NCBI GenBank assembly: GCA_964020085.1
Contig: OZ026604.1
Span: 13,390,542-13,454,541 of the forward strand
Length of the DNA stretch: 64,000 bases
Reading direction: 5' to 3'
Origin: Micromussa lordhowensis
Taxonomy: Eukaryota > Cnidaria > Anthozoa > Scleractinia > Lobophylliidae
The position numbers were made by a program, and so were the translations under genes. Shown one piece after another: positions 32,774-42,846 of this stretch. Within the stretch, counting starts at the first letter, position 1, and each line of letters starts with the position of its first letter. The notes beneath the pieces were generated by a model. It ran no database searches. It worked only from the letters and a program-made list of their open reading frames with translations, and was not told the origin of the DNA.

Positions 32774-35700
32774 CTACATTGAAGTTGCATTAGTTTCATC
32801 TATGGCAATGTACTCGCTCCATTTCTTGAGATGGATGGGCAACTTATTACGAGATTTGGCAACCATCATTTCGAGTCGGTAAATCATCTTAATCCTAGCG
32901 TTTAATACTACAATGGAAGGTTTGGTCTTATTACATCTGCAAGAGTAGATATATTTTTTTGCAATCAACAAAATATGGTTTACAAACAAGTCTCTTTTGC
33001 AACTCATTATACCAAACAATATGTCTTTATCGGAAAGAGGTTCAATTTCAATACCTAGGTTGCCCACCCATTTTATAACTTCTGCCCAGAATTTTTTAGT
33101 GTAATGGCAAGTTACAAAAATATGTTCAAGAGATTCGTCTGCTTCTCCACAAAAAGAGCAAGCTGGAGACGAAATTATCCCAATTTTGCTAAGGAGAACA
33201 TTTGTGGCAAGACATCTATTTAGAAGTTTATATTGAAATTCGCGCGATTTCGTATCCAAGGCAACACGATGCGGTAGACTGTATATTTTTTTCCAATCTA
33301 ATTCATCCGATGCGAAATGAGCATTGTACTTGAGTTGAGCTGTGGGTGGAGTAATGTTTCTATTTCGAAATTCCTTATAAATGATCTTAGATACGGCTTT
33401 GCTGAGTAAGACATTTTGACCATTTAAAATTAACTGAACCTGATTTTGTAAGTTGAAAGGCTCAGTAACAGAATGATTACACGTTTTTAAAAATATGCGC
33501 CATTCAATTGGAAGAGCTTCAATTACACAAGTAAGTCTAAATGCATCCAACGGAGAAACATTCAACTCTCGTAGTTTGTTAGTGATAAGCTTATTGTCTT
33601 CAGAAATCAGGTCTCCTATTCTGAGAATGCCTATATCTGCTAATCTTTTATTATAGACAGACTTACCATCCACACAAATGGCTTTATTATTCCATAAAAT
33701 TATTTTCGAAAGATCCACATTTGTGGGGTTTTGTGCGCTACCTTGGTTTGCTACGGAGCATTCTGCGAAGTATTTAAGTGATTCCTCATAAAACGTTGGA
33801 AGCTTGATGGGCAAGGTTTTAACGTCAAAATCACAACATAGGATAAATCTACCTCCAACAGGTTTTAAGTAGTGCAGAAGTATAGTTTTCCAACTGCTGG
33901 GTTGTTCATTTGCGAGTCGTTGGCAACAAAGTATTCTCTGGGTTTTAATTATGGAGTCTAGGTGCGGAGCTTTGAGTCCACCATCTTCAATGTCGCTAAT
34001 AAGCGCTAGGCGTTTGATTTTGTCTTTTCCTTTCCAAATAAAGTCAAAGATAATTTTATTGGCCTCATTGACAAAATTTTTGTCTAAGCAGATCATGCTT
34101 GCTCGATAAAGGAATATTGGAATGATGAATGTCTTAACAATTTGAATTCTGCCAATAATTGTGAGGTCTCTCCACCTCCATATCCTTAACTTATCCTTAA
34201 TGGAATTAATCAGTTCGTCAAAATTCATCTTTTGTTTGATGCGATAATCATATGTAAAATGAATCCCCAGAATTTTAACAGATGCTTTTATTTTTACACT
34301 TTTGAAAAGGCTATGATTGAGTGATGAGTGAGCAAAATCTCCAAGTAACATAATTTCTGACTTATCATGATTTATTTTAAGGCCAGAACACTCTCCAAAA
34401 CTTTTTAAAAGCTCGAAGAAATTCAATAGAGAGTTATCATTTAACAAAAAAGCGGTTAAATCATCTGCAAAGAGTTCCAATTTAATTTCTTTTCCATCCA
34501 CCACAATGCCCTGGACGTTTTTGTTGCTGCGTATGCTAATAGTTAAAATCTCTAAAACAATGATGAACAAATAGGAGGATAGCGGATCTCCCTGCCTTAC
34601 TCCCCGCTGAACGTCAAAAGGGGCAGTGGAAAAACCATTGTTTAAAACACAGCTTGATATATTGTTATAAAATGTGTGAATCCATTGTATAAAAGAAGGA
34701 CCAAACTGAAAGGCCAACAGAGTACGAAACAAGAAATCTCTACTTACAGAGTCAAACGCTTTCTTGAAATCAATAGAGATCAACCTCCCTTCTATTTGAT
34801 ATCTTTTTGTGTAGTCCAAAATATCCTCTATAGATCTTACAGCGTCACAAATAGTCCTATCTTTGACATATGCACATTGATTGTGATGGATAATGCAAGG
34901 TAGAACAGCCTCTAGTCTTTTAGCAATAGCTTTAGAGCCAATTTTTACATCAACGTTAATAAGTGATATTGGTCTCCAATTAGCTATATGCCTCCGATCT
35001 TTATCTTTTTTTTCAATAAGAGTAATGATAGCACGCTTCTGTGAGTTCGACAGTTCTCCATAGTCATAGGAGTAATTTAGGCTCTCCACCATTAGCTTAC
35101 CTACAATGTTCCAAAAAGCCTTGTAAAATTCTGCTGTTAGGCCGTCATCACCTGGCGACTTATTATTTTCAAATAATTGAAGACTCTTTAGACATTCGGC
35201 AACCGTTAATTTCCCTTCACAGGCATGAGCGTTTTCTTCAGTGAGTCTTGGTATTTTTGGATTTGCTAGAAACGAATTTAATAAATTCTCAGAGGGTTTT
35301 AGAGAATCAGCCTTGTACAGGTCTGAGTAAAACTTCTCAATCTCTTGCAATATTTTTTTAGGATCAGTAATTAAAATACCATCTTTATTGAACACCTTGC
35401 GCACAGAGCTTTTAGCTTTTTTATGTGATTCTAAATTTAAAAAATACTTGTTACTCTTTTCTCCTTTTTCATACCAAGTTGCTCTGGATCGAACGATTGC
35501 ACCTTGTGATAAATGTTCATATATGCTGTTGTACTCTGATTTTAAGATTTCTAATTGTTCAAGGTTTTCCGGGGAGGGACTTCTCCCACAGTTTTCCTCG
35601 CAAGTCTTCAGAGAAGCCTCAATGTCAGTAATTTTTTCCCTTCTTTTACGTGCCTTCTCTTTGCTATAGTTTATCGATACCTGCCGTATTCTGTATTTAA

Positions 35701-36565
35701 TTAAATCCCATAATATTCTTTTATCGGTAATGTCTTTAAACTCGTCTAACCAAATTGGCAAGCTTTCATTTAATAGTTTAACATAATCTGCATCTTCTAC
35801 TAAGCTAGCATTAAATTTCCAAAATGAAGGGCCATGCTTTTGTCTGTCTATATTGTTAAAATGGAGAACAATTGCCGAATGGTCGGAGTTGATCGATGAA
35901 ATAATGTCGGATTTTTCGATGTCTTCTTGACAGACATCGCTTATTAACCAATAATCTAATCTTCTCTGAACTAATGGATTCTTTTGCCTCCAAGTGAAAC
36001 GTTTAGTTTCAGGATTCCTTATTCTCCATATGTCCACCAAATCATAGTCTAAGCATAAATCTTGGATATTTTTAACTGAATCTTTTTTAGAAGGGTTACC
36101 ACCAGAACAGTCGAGGTCGGAATCAAGCGCGATGTTGAAATCTCCACCAATAACTATCTTTTTTTGTTCTTTATCAACAACGAAATTCTCAATAATCTTG
36201 TTTAGATTATTAAAAAAAAGGCATTGTTCTTGCACTTTGTTTGGCGCGTAAACATTGACAAACAAAAAATTTGAACCTTGCACATCAGCTTCCACTAAGA
36301 CATAGCGACCTTGAACATCCACTTCGACATATTTTAAATTAAAATCTAAGTCACTTCTTACTAGAACCATTACTCCACAACTATGATTAGTACCGTGTGA
36401 AGAAAAAAGCTTACCTTGCCACTGTGTTCTCCAGATGTCTTCAACTTCCACGGTGCAATATGTTTCTTGAAGTAAAATAATATCATATTTCCGCTCGTTT
36501 AACCACATGAAGAGGGCTTTTCTTTTCTTTGCAGAGCGAATTCCTCGAACATTTAACGACAGCAA
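32774..36565 (-). CDS. LINE ORF2: endonuclease and reverse transcriptase
   Basis: An uninterrupted frame of about 1,263 residues. The N-terminal AP-endonuclease has LSLNVRGIRS, LLQETYC, GGDFNIALDSDLD and SDHSAIVLHF (about residues 1-240). The RT lies at about 450-720, with NWRPISLINVD, LISIDFKKAFDSV, GVRQGDPLSSYLF and the catalytic FADDLTAFL. A C-terminal zinc-binding segment CSFCGEADESLEHIFVTC (about 1145-1165) is of the zf-RVT kind. These features and the ORF1 type fit the L1/Tx1 clade. No ATG occurs at the start: the conserved start region reads from a TTG, and the frame is open back to about 36,610. Initiation may be non-AUG or the AUG may be mutated. No internal stops. Confidence 0.93.
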   Translation of the reverse strand: MLSLNVRGIRSAKKRKALFMWLNERKYDIILLQETYCTVEVEDIWRTQWQGKLFSSHGTNHSCGVMVLVRSDLDFNLKYVEVDVQGRYVLVEADVQGSNFLFVNVYAPNKVQEQCLFFNNLNKIIENFVVDKEQKKIVIGGDFNIALDSDLDCSGGNPSKKDSVKNIQDLCLDYDLVDIWRIRNPETKRFTWRQKNPLVQRRLDYWLISDVCQEDIEKSDIISSINSDHSAIVLHFNNIDRQKHGPSFWKFNASLVEDADYVKLLNESLPIWLDEFKDITDKRILWDLIKYRIRQVSINYSKEKARKRREKITDIEASLKTCEENCGRSPSPENLEQLEILKSEYNSIYEHLSQGAIVRSRATWYEKGEKSNKYFLNLESHKKAKSSVRKVFNKDGILITDPKKILQEIEKFYSDLYKADSLKPSENLLNSFLANPKIPRLTEENAHACEGKLTVAECLKSLQLFENNKSPGDDGLTAEFYKAFWNIVGKLMVESLNYSYDYGELSNSQKRAIITLIEKKDKDRRHIANWRPISLINVDVKIGSKAIAKRLEAVLPCIIHHNQCAYVKDRTICDAVRSIEDILDYTKRYQIEGRLISIDFKKAFDSVSRDFLFRTLLAFQFGPSFIQWIHTFYNNISSCVLNNGFSTAPFDVQRGVRQGDPLSSYLFIIVLEILTISIRSNKNVQGIVVDGKEIKLELFADDLTAFLLNDNSLLNFFELLKSFGECSGLKINHDKSEIMLLGDFAHSSLNHSLFKSVKIKASVKILGIHFTYDYRIKQKMNFDELINSIKDKLRIWRWRDLTIIGRIQIVKTFIIPIFLYRASMICLDKNFVNEANKIIFDFIWKGKDKIKRLALISDIEDGGLKAPHLDSIIKTQRILCCQRLANEQPSSWKTILLHYLKPVGGRFILCCDFDVKTLPIKLPTFYEESLKYFAECSVANQGSAQNPTNVDLSKIILWNNKAICVDGKSVYNKRLADIGILRIGDLISEDNKLITNKLRELNVSPLDAFRLTCVIEALPIEWRIFLKTCNHSVTEPFNLQNQVQLILNGQNVLLSKAVSKIIYKEFRNRNITPPTAQLKYNAHFASDELDWKKIYSLPHRVALDTKSREFQYKLLNRCLATNVLLSKIGIISSPACSFCGEADESLEHIFVTCHYTKKFWAEVIKWVGNLGIEIEPLSDKDILFGIMSCKRDLFVNHILLIAKKYIYSCRCNKTKPSIVVLNARIKMIYRLEMMVAKSRNKLPIHLKKWSEYIAIDETNATSM

Positions 36566-36906
36566 TTTAAAATCAGCATACTCCTTCTCGAATAAAAAAT
36601 TCGTTTATCATTTTGCTAGCTATGCAAAACTGAAAAACTACGCGTAAATAAGAATAGATGAAATAACTTATAATTTGTAAAGAGGCACTTGTTGCATAAA
36701 CATACAATACACTTAGCACTATGCACAATGGTATATTATAATGACTGCAGATATCTTTATCCGGCGTGCAGCCCATGGGGTTTGGAACTTTATGCATACT
36801 CCTAAATTTGAATGCGAAACAAAGCGAAAAAGAAAAAAGCAAACGTTTCTAAAAGCGTCTATAAATTTTAACTCTTAAGTAGTTTTTAGCATGGCATTAC
36901 ATTACA

Positions 36907-37770
36907 TTACATAGGAATAAACTGTCCATCAATATATAGCTTATCGGGTTCCTTCCTGTCAAACGAGGCTAACTTTCCTTCTTCTCTTGCCTTTTTTAAT
37001 TTTGGCCATTGTTTCTTACGTCTTTCTTGAATTTCTCTGGGCAGATCTGTGAATACTCTCACCTCTGTATCATCTCTGACTTCGAGCGCTCTCTTAAAAA
37101 TGCGTTCTCGGTCGGGGAACCTTAGGAAGCGCGCAATAATTGGTCTACACGCACCAGCTTTCTTCCTACCAATACGATGCACACGCTGAAACTCAATGCC
37201 TCTTGCGCCGTCGAGCTCCAACTCCCTTTCCAAGAACTTGTAAACAACTTCGCTTGCAACTTCTTCGGAGCCAGTCGCTTCAGGGAAGCCTAAAAACCGC
37301 AAATTCTCTCTCCTATTGTAAACTTCTTGATAGAGACACCGATCGTTTGTTGCCTTAATTTCCTTCTCGTTCTCATCAATTTTTTTCCGCAGTTCTTGTA
37401 CTTCCATATTTAAGTTATTCAATCCCGCATCCATGTCATCAGTTGCTTTCTTCAATTGAGTTGTCTTGCATTGTAAATCAATTATATCTGACTGGACGCT
37501 ACTTAGAGCTGTTTCTAAGCGCTGCACCTTCTCAAGAACACCGTCTAATTTACCTTCCACGCTCGTGAGCCTTTCTAGCACTTGCTGAAGTTGCTGCACA
37601 ATGATTTCTGTCATAGTCGACGGTGACGTTAGGTTCTTGCCTTTGTCGTCAGCGCTCGATTCGATTTCTTTATTGCTCACCTCGCAAATTCTCTTGCCGT
37701 CAGGAGACACAGCTTCCGAGCCACTGCTATTTCTAGTTTTTCGTTTAAGTTTACTGGGCAGCTCAGCCAT
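36907..37770 (-). CDS. LINE ORF1 RNA-binding protein
   Basis: An ATG-initiated frame of 287 residues. It has a basic N-terminus (KLKRKTRNSSG), a long heptad coiled coil at about residues 55-145, then an RRM-like block starting RRENLRFLGFPEATG at about 155 and a basic C-terminal domain. This is the ORF1p architecture of L1/Tx1 elements, which forms trimers and packages the element RNA. It is intact and lies 300-340 bp upstream of ORF2. Confidence 0.88.
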   Translation of the reverse strand: MAELPSKLKRKTRNSSGSEAVSPDGKRICEVSNKEIESSADDKGKNLTSPSTMTEIIVQQLQQVLERLTSVEGKLDGVLEKVQRLETALSSVQSDIIDLQCKTTQLKKATDDMDAGLNNLNMEVQELRKKIDENEKEIKATNDRCLYQEVYNRRENLRFLGFPEATGSEEVASEVVYKFLERELELDGARGIEFQRVHRIGRKKAGACRPIIARFLRFPDRERIFKRALEVRDDTEVRVFTDLPREIQERRKKQWPKLKKAREEGKLASFDRKEPDKLYIDGQFIPM

Positions 37771-37937
37771 GCAATGAAAGAGACGCTGAAGATATATATT
37801 TCAGCATTCAAACGAAGCGGAGCAGATGAAAACACGTCTTCACTCCTCCATAGTCGACCCAGAGTTGCGAGAGTTGTTAACTATAAGTATGTTAAAAAAT
37901 GACACCAAAGAATAATTATGTTTTCGTTGATTCCTAG

Positions 37938-38003
37938 GAATTTGCAGCATAACCAGATAGGCATAATTACAAATAAGACGTTTACCGCTTATTCTCAGTA
38001 TCT
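37938..38003 (+). CDS. LRR exon 11
   Basis: This 66-nt phase-2 exon lies between TTCCTAG and GTATGT. It encodes a 22-residue LRR with core NLQHNQIGIITNKTFTAYSQYL, without the usual LP pair. It lies just outside the LINE's 5' end. Confidence 0.75.
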
Positions 38004-38436
38004 GTATGTATTTTAAAGCAATATAAGTATCAAATGTATTTTACTGAATTGTGTTATTTTATGTTCACAAATTTTTGCCAATAGAGGTCTGCAATAACCA
38101 AATTGCAGTGGCATAACGAAAGTAGGGTTTCATATGCTTTTCAATGAAAACATCCCAAGAAAAAAAATTATTTTATATGCAACGAATATCTCAGACACTT
38201 CTGCATAACCACCGTTTCCTCTGCCCTGTCTTGCGGCTATTAAATACATAACCTTATCGTTTTCCAATCGCAGTCTTGAATAAGGAGAACAATATATTAA
38301 GATCACATGCTAAGATGTAAGTATATATGAAATAATTCATATATTTGAACTGAGGTCATAGATGAAAGTGAAGAATGATCCTCGCATGGAATTTTCCAAT
38401 TTAAGCAACTGGAAAGAAGAAGCCTGAAAAAAATTA

Positions 38437-38437
<1 letters not shown>

Positions 38438-38470
<33 letters not shown>

Positions 38471-38509
38471 GATACCGGTGCGATGCTCTACCAACTGAGC
38501 TATGAAGCC
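38438..38509 (-). tRNA. tRNA-like sequence, nominal GGT anticodon (repeat-borne)
   Basis: A 72-nt cloverleaf: 7-bp acceptor stem GGCTTCA/TGAAGCC, D-arm GCTC/GAGC, perfect 5-bp T-stem with TTCGAAT loop. The anticodon loop CCGGTAT places GGT (Thr) at 34-36, but position 33 is C instead of the near-universal U, and the anticodon stem has an A-C mismatch. It is embedded in a dispersed repeat, so it is more likely a SINE head than a working tRNA gene. Confidence 0.55.
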
Positions 38510-38781
38510 ACACATTGGGAGCGAGGTCAGTTTGTTGAGTTCATATCTTCCCGTGAGGAGTGAAATGATGTAAGTATATATGAAATAACTGAAAAAATCC
38601 CGTTGAAGCCCTGAGCTTCTTCTTTCCAGTTGCTTAAATTGGAAAATTCACTGCGAGGATCATTCTTCACTTTCATCTATGACCGCAGTTCAAATATATG
38701 AATTATTTCATATATACTTACATCATTTCACTCCTCGCGGGAAGATATGAACTCAACAAACTGACCTCGCTCCCAATGTGT

Positions 38782-38820
38782 GGCTTCATAGCTCAGTTGG
38801 TAGAGCATCGCACGGGTATC

Positions 38821-38853
<33 letters not shown>
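38782..38853 (+). tRNA. tRNA-like sequence, second copy (repeat-borne)
   Basis: The same cloverleaf as the minus-strand copy, with anticodon loop CGGGTAT (G at position 33). A-box TAGCTCAGTTGG and B-box GGTTCGAATCC are intact, so RNA polymerase III transcription is possible. A T-run at 38,860-38,868 could act as a terminator. Confidence 0.55.
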
Positions 38854-38854
<1 letters not shown>

Positions 38855-39420
38855 TGATTTTTTTTTTCAGGCTTCTTCTTTCCAGTTGCTTAAATTGGAA
38901 AATTCACTGCGAGGATCATTCTTCACTTTCATCACATGCTAAGATGGCAATTTTCCTTCCAACTCGGTGAACAAGTGAAATCCTAACTATACATGAACCT
39001 CTGAGGAACCCCGCCATATTTTAATTGTTTGATTTTTTTAAGAGAAGAAATTACCATACTTATAGAATAGACCATCAGATTTCATTCCATATATATAATG
39101 TTTTGACATTTTTGCTGATACGAAACTTCTTTACGGAAAAAGTCGTTTTCGATTATTTTCTATCGCGTGATAGTCGACGAGGGCGCAGCTGAACTTTGTA
39201 TAATCGCACATCTGTGAGCGTTCATGAGTTTTTCTTAGTGTTAACAATATCTCGCGTTAGTTCTGCGGAAGTAAAGAAAAATGCTTGGAAAATTTAAGCT
39301 TCTTGATAACTGCAGAAGAAAAGAAAACTCCATCCTATCTCTAGATGAAACTAAGAGTAAGTTTTACGGACACTCCCCTTATCTTTTTGTTTCTTTTGTT
39401 ATCGTTTTTCCTACCTTCAG

Positions 39421-39510
39421 ATTTGTGTTTGGAAATCGATTGAAGAATATTCCTTACCGAGCCTTCTATAATATGTATACAGAGCAAGTAAGAGATGAAG
39501 AACAGATCAT
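39421..39510 (+). CDS. LRR exon 12
   Basis: Acceptor CTACCTTCAG, donor GTAAGT at 39,511, 90 nt, phase 2. It encodes FGNRLKNIPYRAFYNMYT followed by a charged extension (EQVRDEEQIM). A nearer GTAAGA at 39,488 would give a 67-nt exon and break the frame, so the longer form is preferred. The extension makes this LRR irregular. Confidence 0.65.
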
Positions 39511-39727
39511 GTAAGTATTGAGTAGTAAACTTACCAGTTGAGTTACAAGGGAAACAGCACCATGCTAAATACCACTGTCACAAGATTGTGAAAATTAAAA
39601 GAATGATAATAACGTTTATCACTCGATAAACTGCCATTCCTTGTCATCGGTCGAGAACCCACGACCTGACCTTCAAATAACTGTTTACTGAAAAAAGATG
39701 CAGAAGTAACAGTGGTTTTCTTATTTG
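39511..39727. other. Intron, no recognised element
   Basis: Short AT-rich stretch before the TIR element. Confidence 0.4.
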
Positions 39728-39986
39728 AAAAATCATGGATAATAAAGAGACTGGATTGGAAACTTGCTGACGTGACCGCCGCAACCTAGTGGAAATTTGT
39801 GACGTCACAAAAAATGATTTGATCTGTCGGCCATTATTCATCCCGTGATCCCAGTGCAAAAGTAATTGTGCGAAAGTTTTCGCTTCTTCTTTACAAAAGC
39901 CGATGCCGCCATATGCATTGGACATCTGCTTGTTGCTTACGGGCAGCTAATCGGACGTAGAAAGGTTTTCTTGAAGACATTTAGCA

Positions 39987-40280
39987 ATGGCTGGAGCGTA
40001 CACATCTGACACATTCACGATAACTAATGCTTGTCAAATCCGAGGCCCGCAAGAATCTTTTTGGTTTTCTTTCTCGCAAAATGACATCGAGTGTTGGGAA
40101 CCAGGCAGAGTGATGTACGTGACATTAACAGAAGGAGCCTGCCTCCTTCTCAAGCCGACCTTTCAACTTTTCGTTTCGACGTTCTTTACTTGCTCAACAC
40201 ATTCAGTTGAAATTCACGAGAACGGAATACAGAAGCACAGATGTCTTCAAATTCTGTCAGAATGCATTTGTAATATATAG
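39987..40280 (+). CDS. Hypothetical ORF in the 4-kb element
   Basis: An ATG-initiated frame of 97 residues starting MAGAYTSDTFTITNACQIR, with several cysteines. No domain is recognised. Its place shortly after the left inverted repeat suggests it could be an element gene or a captured first exon (ACATATTTC/GTAAGC-type sites lie nearby). Chance remains possible. Confidence 0.2.
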   Translation: MAGAYTSDTFTITNACQIRGPQESFWFSFSQNDIECWEPGRVMYVTLTEGACLLLKPTFQLFVSTFFTCSTHSVEIHENGIQKHRCLQILSECICNI

Positions 40281-41291
40281 TAAGCTTTGTGTTGACTCTT
40301 CCACTCACAAGACTTCCATAGGAATTCTTCTGTCTGCCATACATTTCTCATTTTGTTAGTTTTGATAAGTTGGTGTTAATTACAAACAATCTCCTTTCAT
40401 GTGGTTGGTATTTGTCCTTGTTCTCATATTTAATACCTGTTTGCTTGACAATAATATATTGATACTATGAGGAGAAAATATTTTTTGGTCACACATGGGG
40501 AGTTTAAGAACAAAACAAGGGCACTGACATCCTGTGGACCTTTTTGCACTTTAACATTATTTTGTCATTAGGCAAGAATAAAAATATATGTGAAAGATTA
40601 AAAATGACTGGTTCATAGTCCAGCAAGGTCTTAAATTATCTTCCTGGTTTTCATTTGATACCATTGCTCTATTCACATTTCCATCCTCCATGATCCAGGG
40701 ATGGTGAGTCAGTGTGCAAAGAAAAAATGGTGGCTCAAAAAAGTTACATAAGAGTTTTAAAAGGCTTGATCATGCACATATCTTTGTCAATGTCTCCTTG
40801 GCCCATGATTATTAACTGCCTGTGTCTGGAAGGCTCATACTGCCCCATCATATGAGATACTTCTATCTTCATCTTCTGAATCCATAAAGTATGTGCACTA
40901 ATTTCTTCTTGAAAGGTGTTTTCATCTAATTTTTGAAAACAAACTTTCTTGATTGGTAATAGCTTTTTCAATACTGGACTCATGAAGGAAATACCAATGT
41001 CTTGGCATGATGTCATTGTACATGTTTTGGTGTGGAATTACAATCAGCTTATCAATGAGTGAATGAGATTGCCACAATTTTGAGGAATCAAAACAGGATG
41101 AGAATTCTAGGAAACCGATGTTAATTTCTCTACTTTTATACACACACTTTAAGATGAACATTAACTTGGATAGAATGTTTTGATTGTATTCACTCTACTC
41201 AGTGGACCAGTTGACTTGTGGTAGTGTTGCTAGCTGTCCGAGTCAAAGGCCTCTTTTATCAGGTCTGGGTTAATATGCCCTACTGTTGCAA

Positions 41292-41480
41292 CTAGCCTGT
41301 TCCAGGCTCTCTGTCAGTGTGGACGATTAAAAATGTGGGCGGGCGACGAGCAGGGTCTCGTAGAGAAAGAGGAAGCAACCTCTCCTTTTCACTCCCGGAT
41401 CCTGCTTGCAGATGATCCCGCTTGTCGCCCGCTCGCTTTTTCGATCGTCCTCAGTGACCAAGAGCCTGAAACAGGCTATA
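41292..41480. repeat. Foldback MITE (AGCCTGTTCCAGGCT type)
   Basis: Inverted ends TAGCCTGTTCCAGGCTC and GAGCCTGAAACAGGCTA surround inner arms GGGCGGGCGACGAGC and GCTTGTCGCCCGC. A short (TA)n run follows. No coding content. Confidence 0.5.
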
Positions 41481-42424
41481 TATATATATGTTGCAACAAG
41501 TTTTAAACCACATTCCTTGTAATGATTGCACAATAAAGTAAGGTAACATATGGTCACAGAAGCCCACCCAAAAATATTCCTGAAGACAAGCCCAAGGAAC
41601 AAATAGAAGCAACAATATAAATAAAACAAAATAAATTACATTTTTTTTAACTAAGCAATTTACCTGTAAATTTTTATTTCAAGAACGTTATGCTACAAAT
41701 TCACCTTTAAATTGAAGGAAAGCTGAAAATATACTCAACTAAAACTATAGAAAAACACCATATTTAGTGAAAATAAACCATAAAGGAACAAGCATAGTTG
41801 AAGATTGAAAAAATTGACATGGATTCCAAATGAGAAACTGGACAAATTTAGGCTACACTTTTAAAGATGCACAACCCATGATGCAGCTCCTTTCATTTGC
41901 TAGAGAATTTGTAATAAAAGTAGATCTTGGTGAATTTTGTTGCAAGGACATAATCACTTAGATGGAAAGAGAGAACCAGACTATTATTATTAAAGATTTC
42001 ACACAAATCTGTAGCCCCTCTCAAGTCTGGTCATTTAAGAAAATAGTTATACGGTTTTCACTAGTTCCTTTAATAGCTGTTTTAAGTAAATGTGCCGGAT
42101 CGCAAGTGACATAGACAGGCCTCGTGACTATAGCATACACATTTTCAGTTTTAAATACAAGTGTCTCTGTAGCGAGTGGCTACACCTGGGTGGGGGCAAT
42201 AGGAGCAGTAAAATCTCCGATGTGGAGAAGCACCACCCACGTGCTAGTCAAACACTGGTGTTCATGAAGGAATATCAAAGCGGAATGCACTTGGCGTGGG
42301 AAATCCAGCTCACTGATTGGTCAACAGAAAACAAACCTGTCTAACTGGTCCTCTGGAGAACAAATACCAGGTGATATTTTTACTTGTTTTGGGAGCTACT
42401 TGCACTCAACGACGTGCAGTGGAT

Positions 42425-42846
42425 AATAAAATATTAGCAATTATTGAATGAGGCTGAGTAGGATATAAAGAATTCTGCAGATCAAGGAGGGTGTTATCCA
42501 CAGAGGCCCTCCGAGATCTGCAGAATTCTTCATATCCTACGAAAGCCAAATTCAATAATTGCTTTATTATTCATTCAAAATATTTCCTCATTCTCAAAGG
42601 AGTTTTGCCATTTCGCTCTTTGTTCAGTTTTCCGCTCACAAAATATAACACAACCTTGTCCCCAGGTTTTCTCCATTAACGGTTCAATAATCTGCAGCGG
42701 GCTGCACTTTTGACGTCATTTTGACGTCATTGATTCAATATGGCAAAGATTCTTTCCAAATTTGGCGAACAGCAGCTGGTTATGGTGGATTCTGCGTGTG
42801 GTTTTAACCAATCAGAAACGAGGAAATATTTTGAATGAATAATATT
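42425..42846. repeat. Two adjacent foldbacks
   Basis: First, 42,425-42,580: arms around GAATTCTGCAGATC and GATCTGCAGAATTC with outer AATAATAAA/TTTATTATT. Second, 42,566-42,846: ends ATTCATTCAAAATATTTCCT and AGGAAATATTTTGAATGAAT. They overlap slightly, as if one inserted at the edge of the other. Confidence 0.55.

Larger units (their letters stand above)
32621..37870 (-). mobile_element. Tx1/L1-type LINE, apparently full length
   Basis: On the minus strand it has an ORF1 (37,770-36,907), an ORF2 (to 32,774) and a 3' tail ending in a poly(A) run, seen as T11 at 32,621-32,631. The 3' UTR has a near-tandem CTTACAGATACATACAC repeat (about 32,662-32,715). The 5' boundary is estimated near 37,870, and no clear target duplication was found. 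It sits antisense to the LRR gene, between the exons at 32,087 and 37,938. Confidence 0.85.
38305..38940. repeat. Inverted pair of composite tRNA-bearing repeats
   Basis: Two copies of a roughly 300-bp unit face away from each other. Each has a leader (GAACTCAACAAACTGACCTC), a 72-nt tRNA-like body, then a tail (TTCTTTCCAGTTGCTTAAAT, later GAGGATCATTCTTCACTTTC). Extra tail sequence at 38,592-38,700 suggests a partial third unit. Diverged relatives occur at 9,982-10,125, so this is a dispersed family. Confidence 0.7.
38004..39420. other. Intron with tRNA-bearing repeats
   Basis: It contains the inverted tRNA-like repeat pair at 38,305-38,940. The rest is AT-rich with no supported gene. Confidence 0.5.

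Noticed and set aside
38438..38853. Two working tRNA-Thr genes
   Set aside because: U33 is missing, the anticodon stem is mismatched and the sequences are embedded in a dispersed composite repeat.
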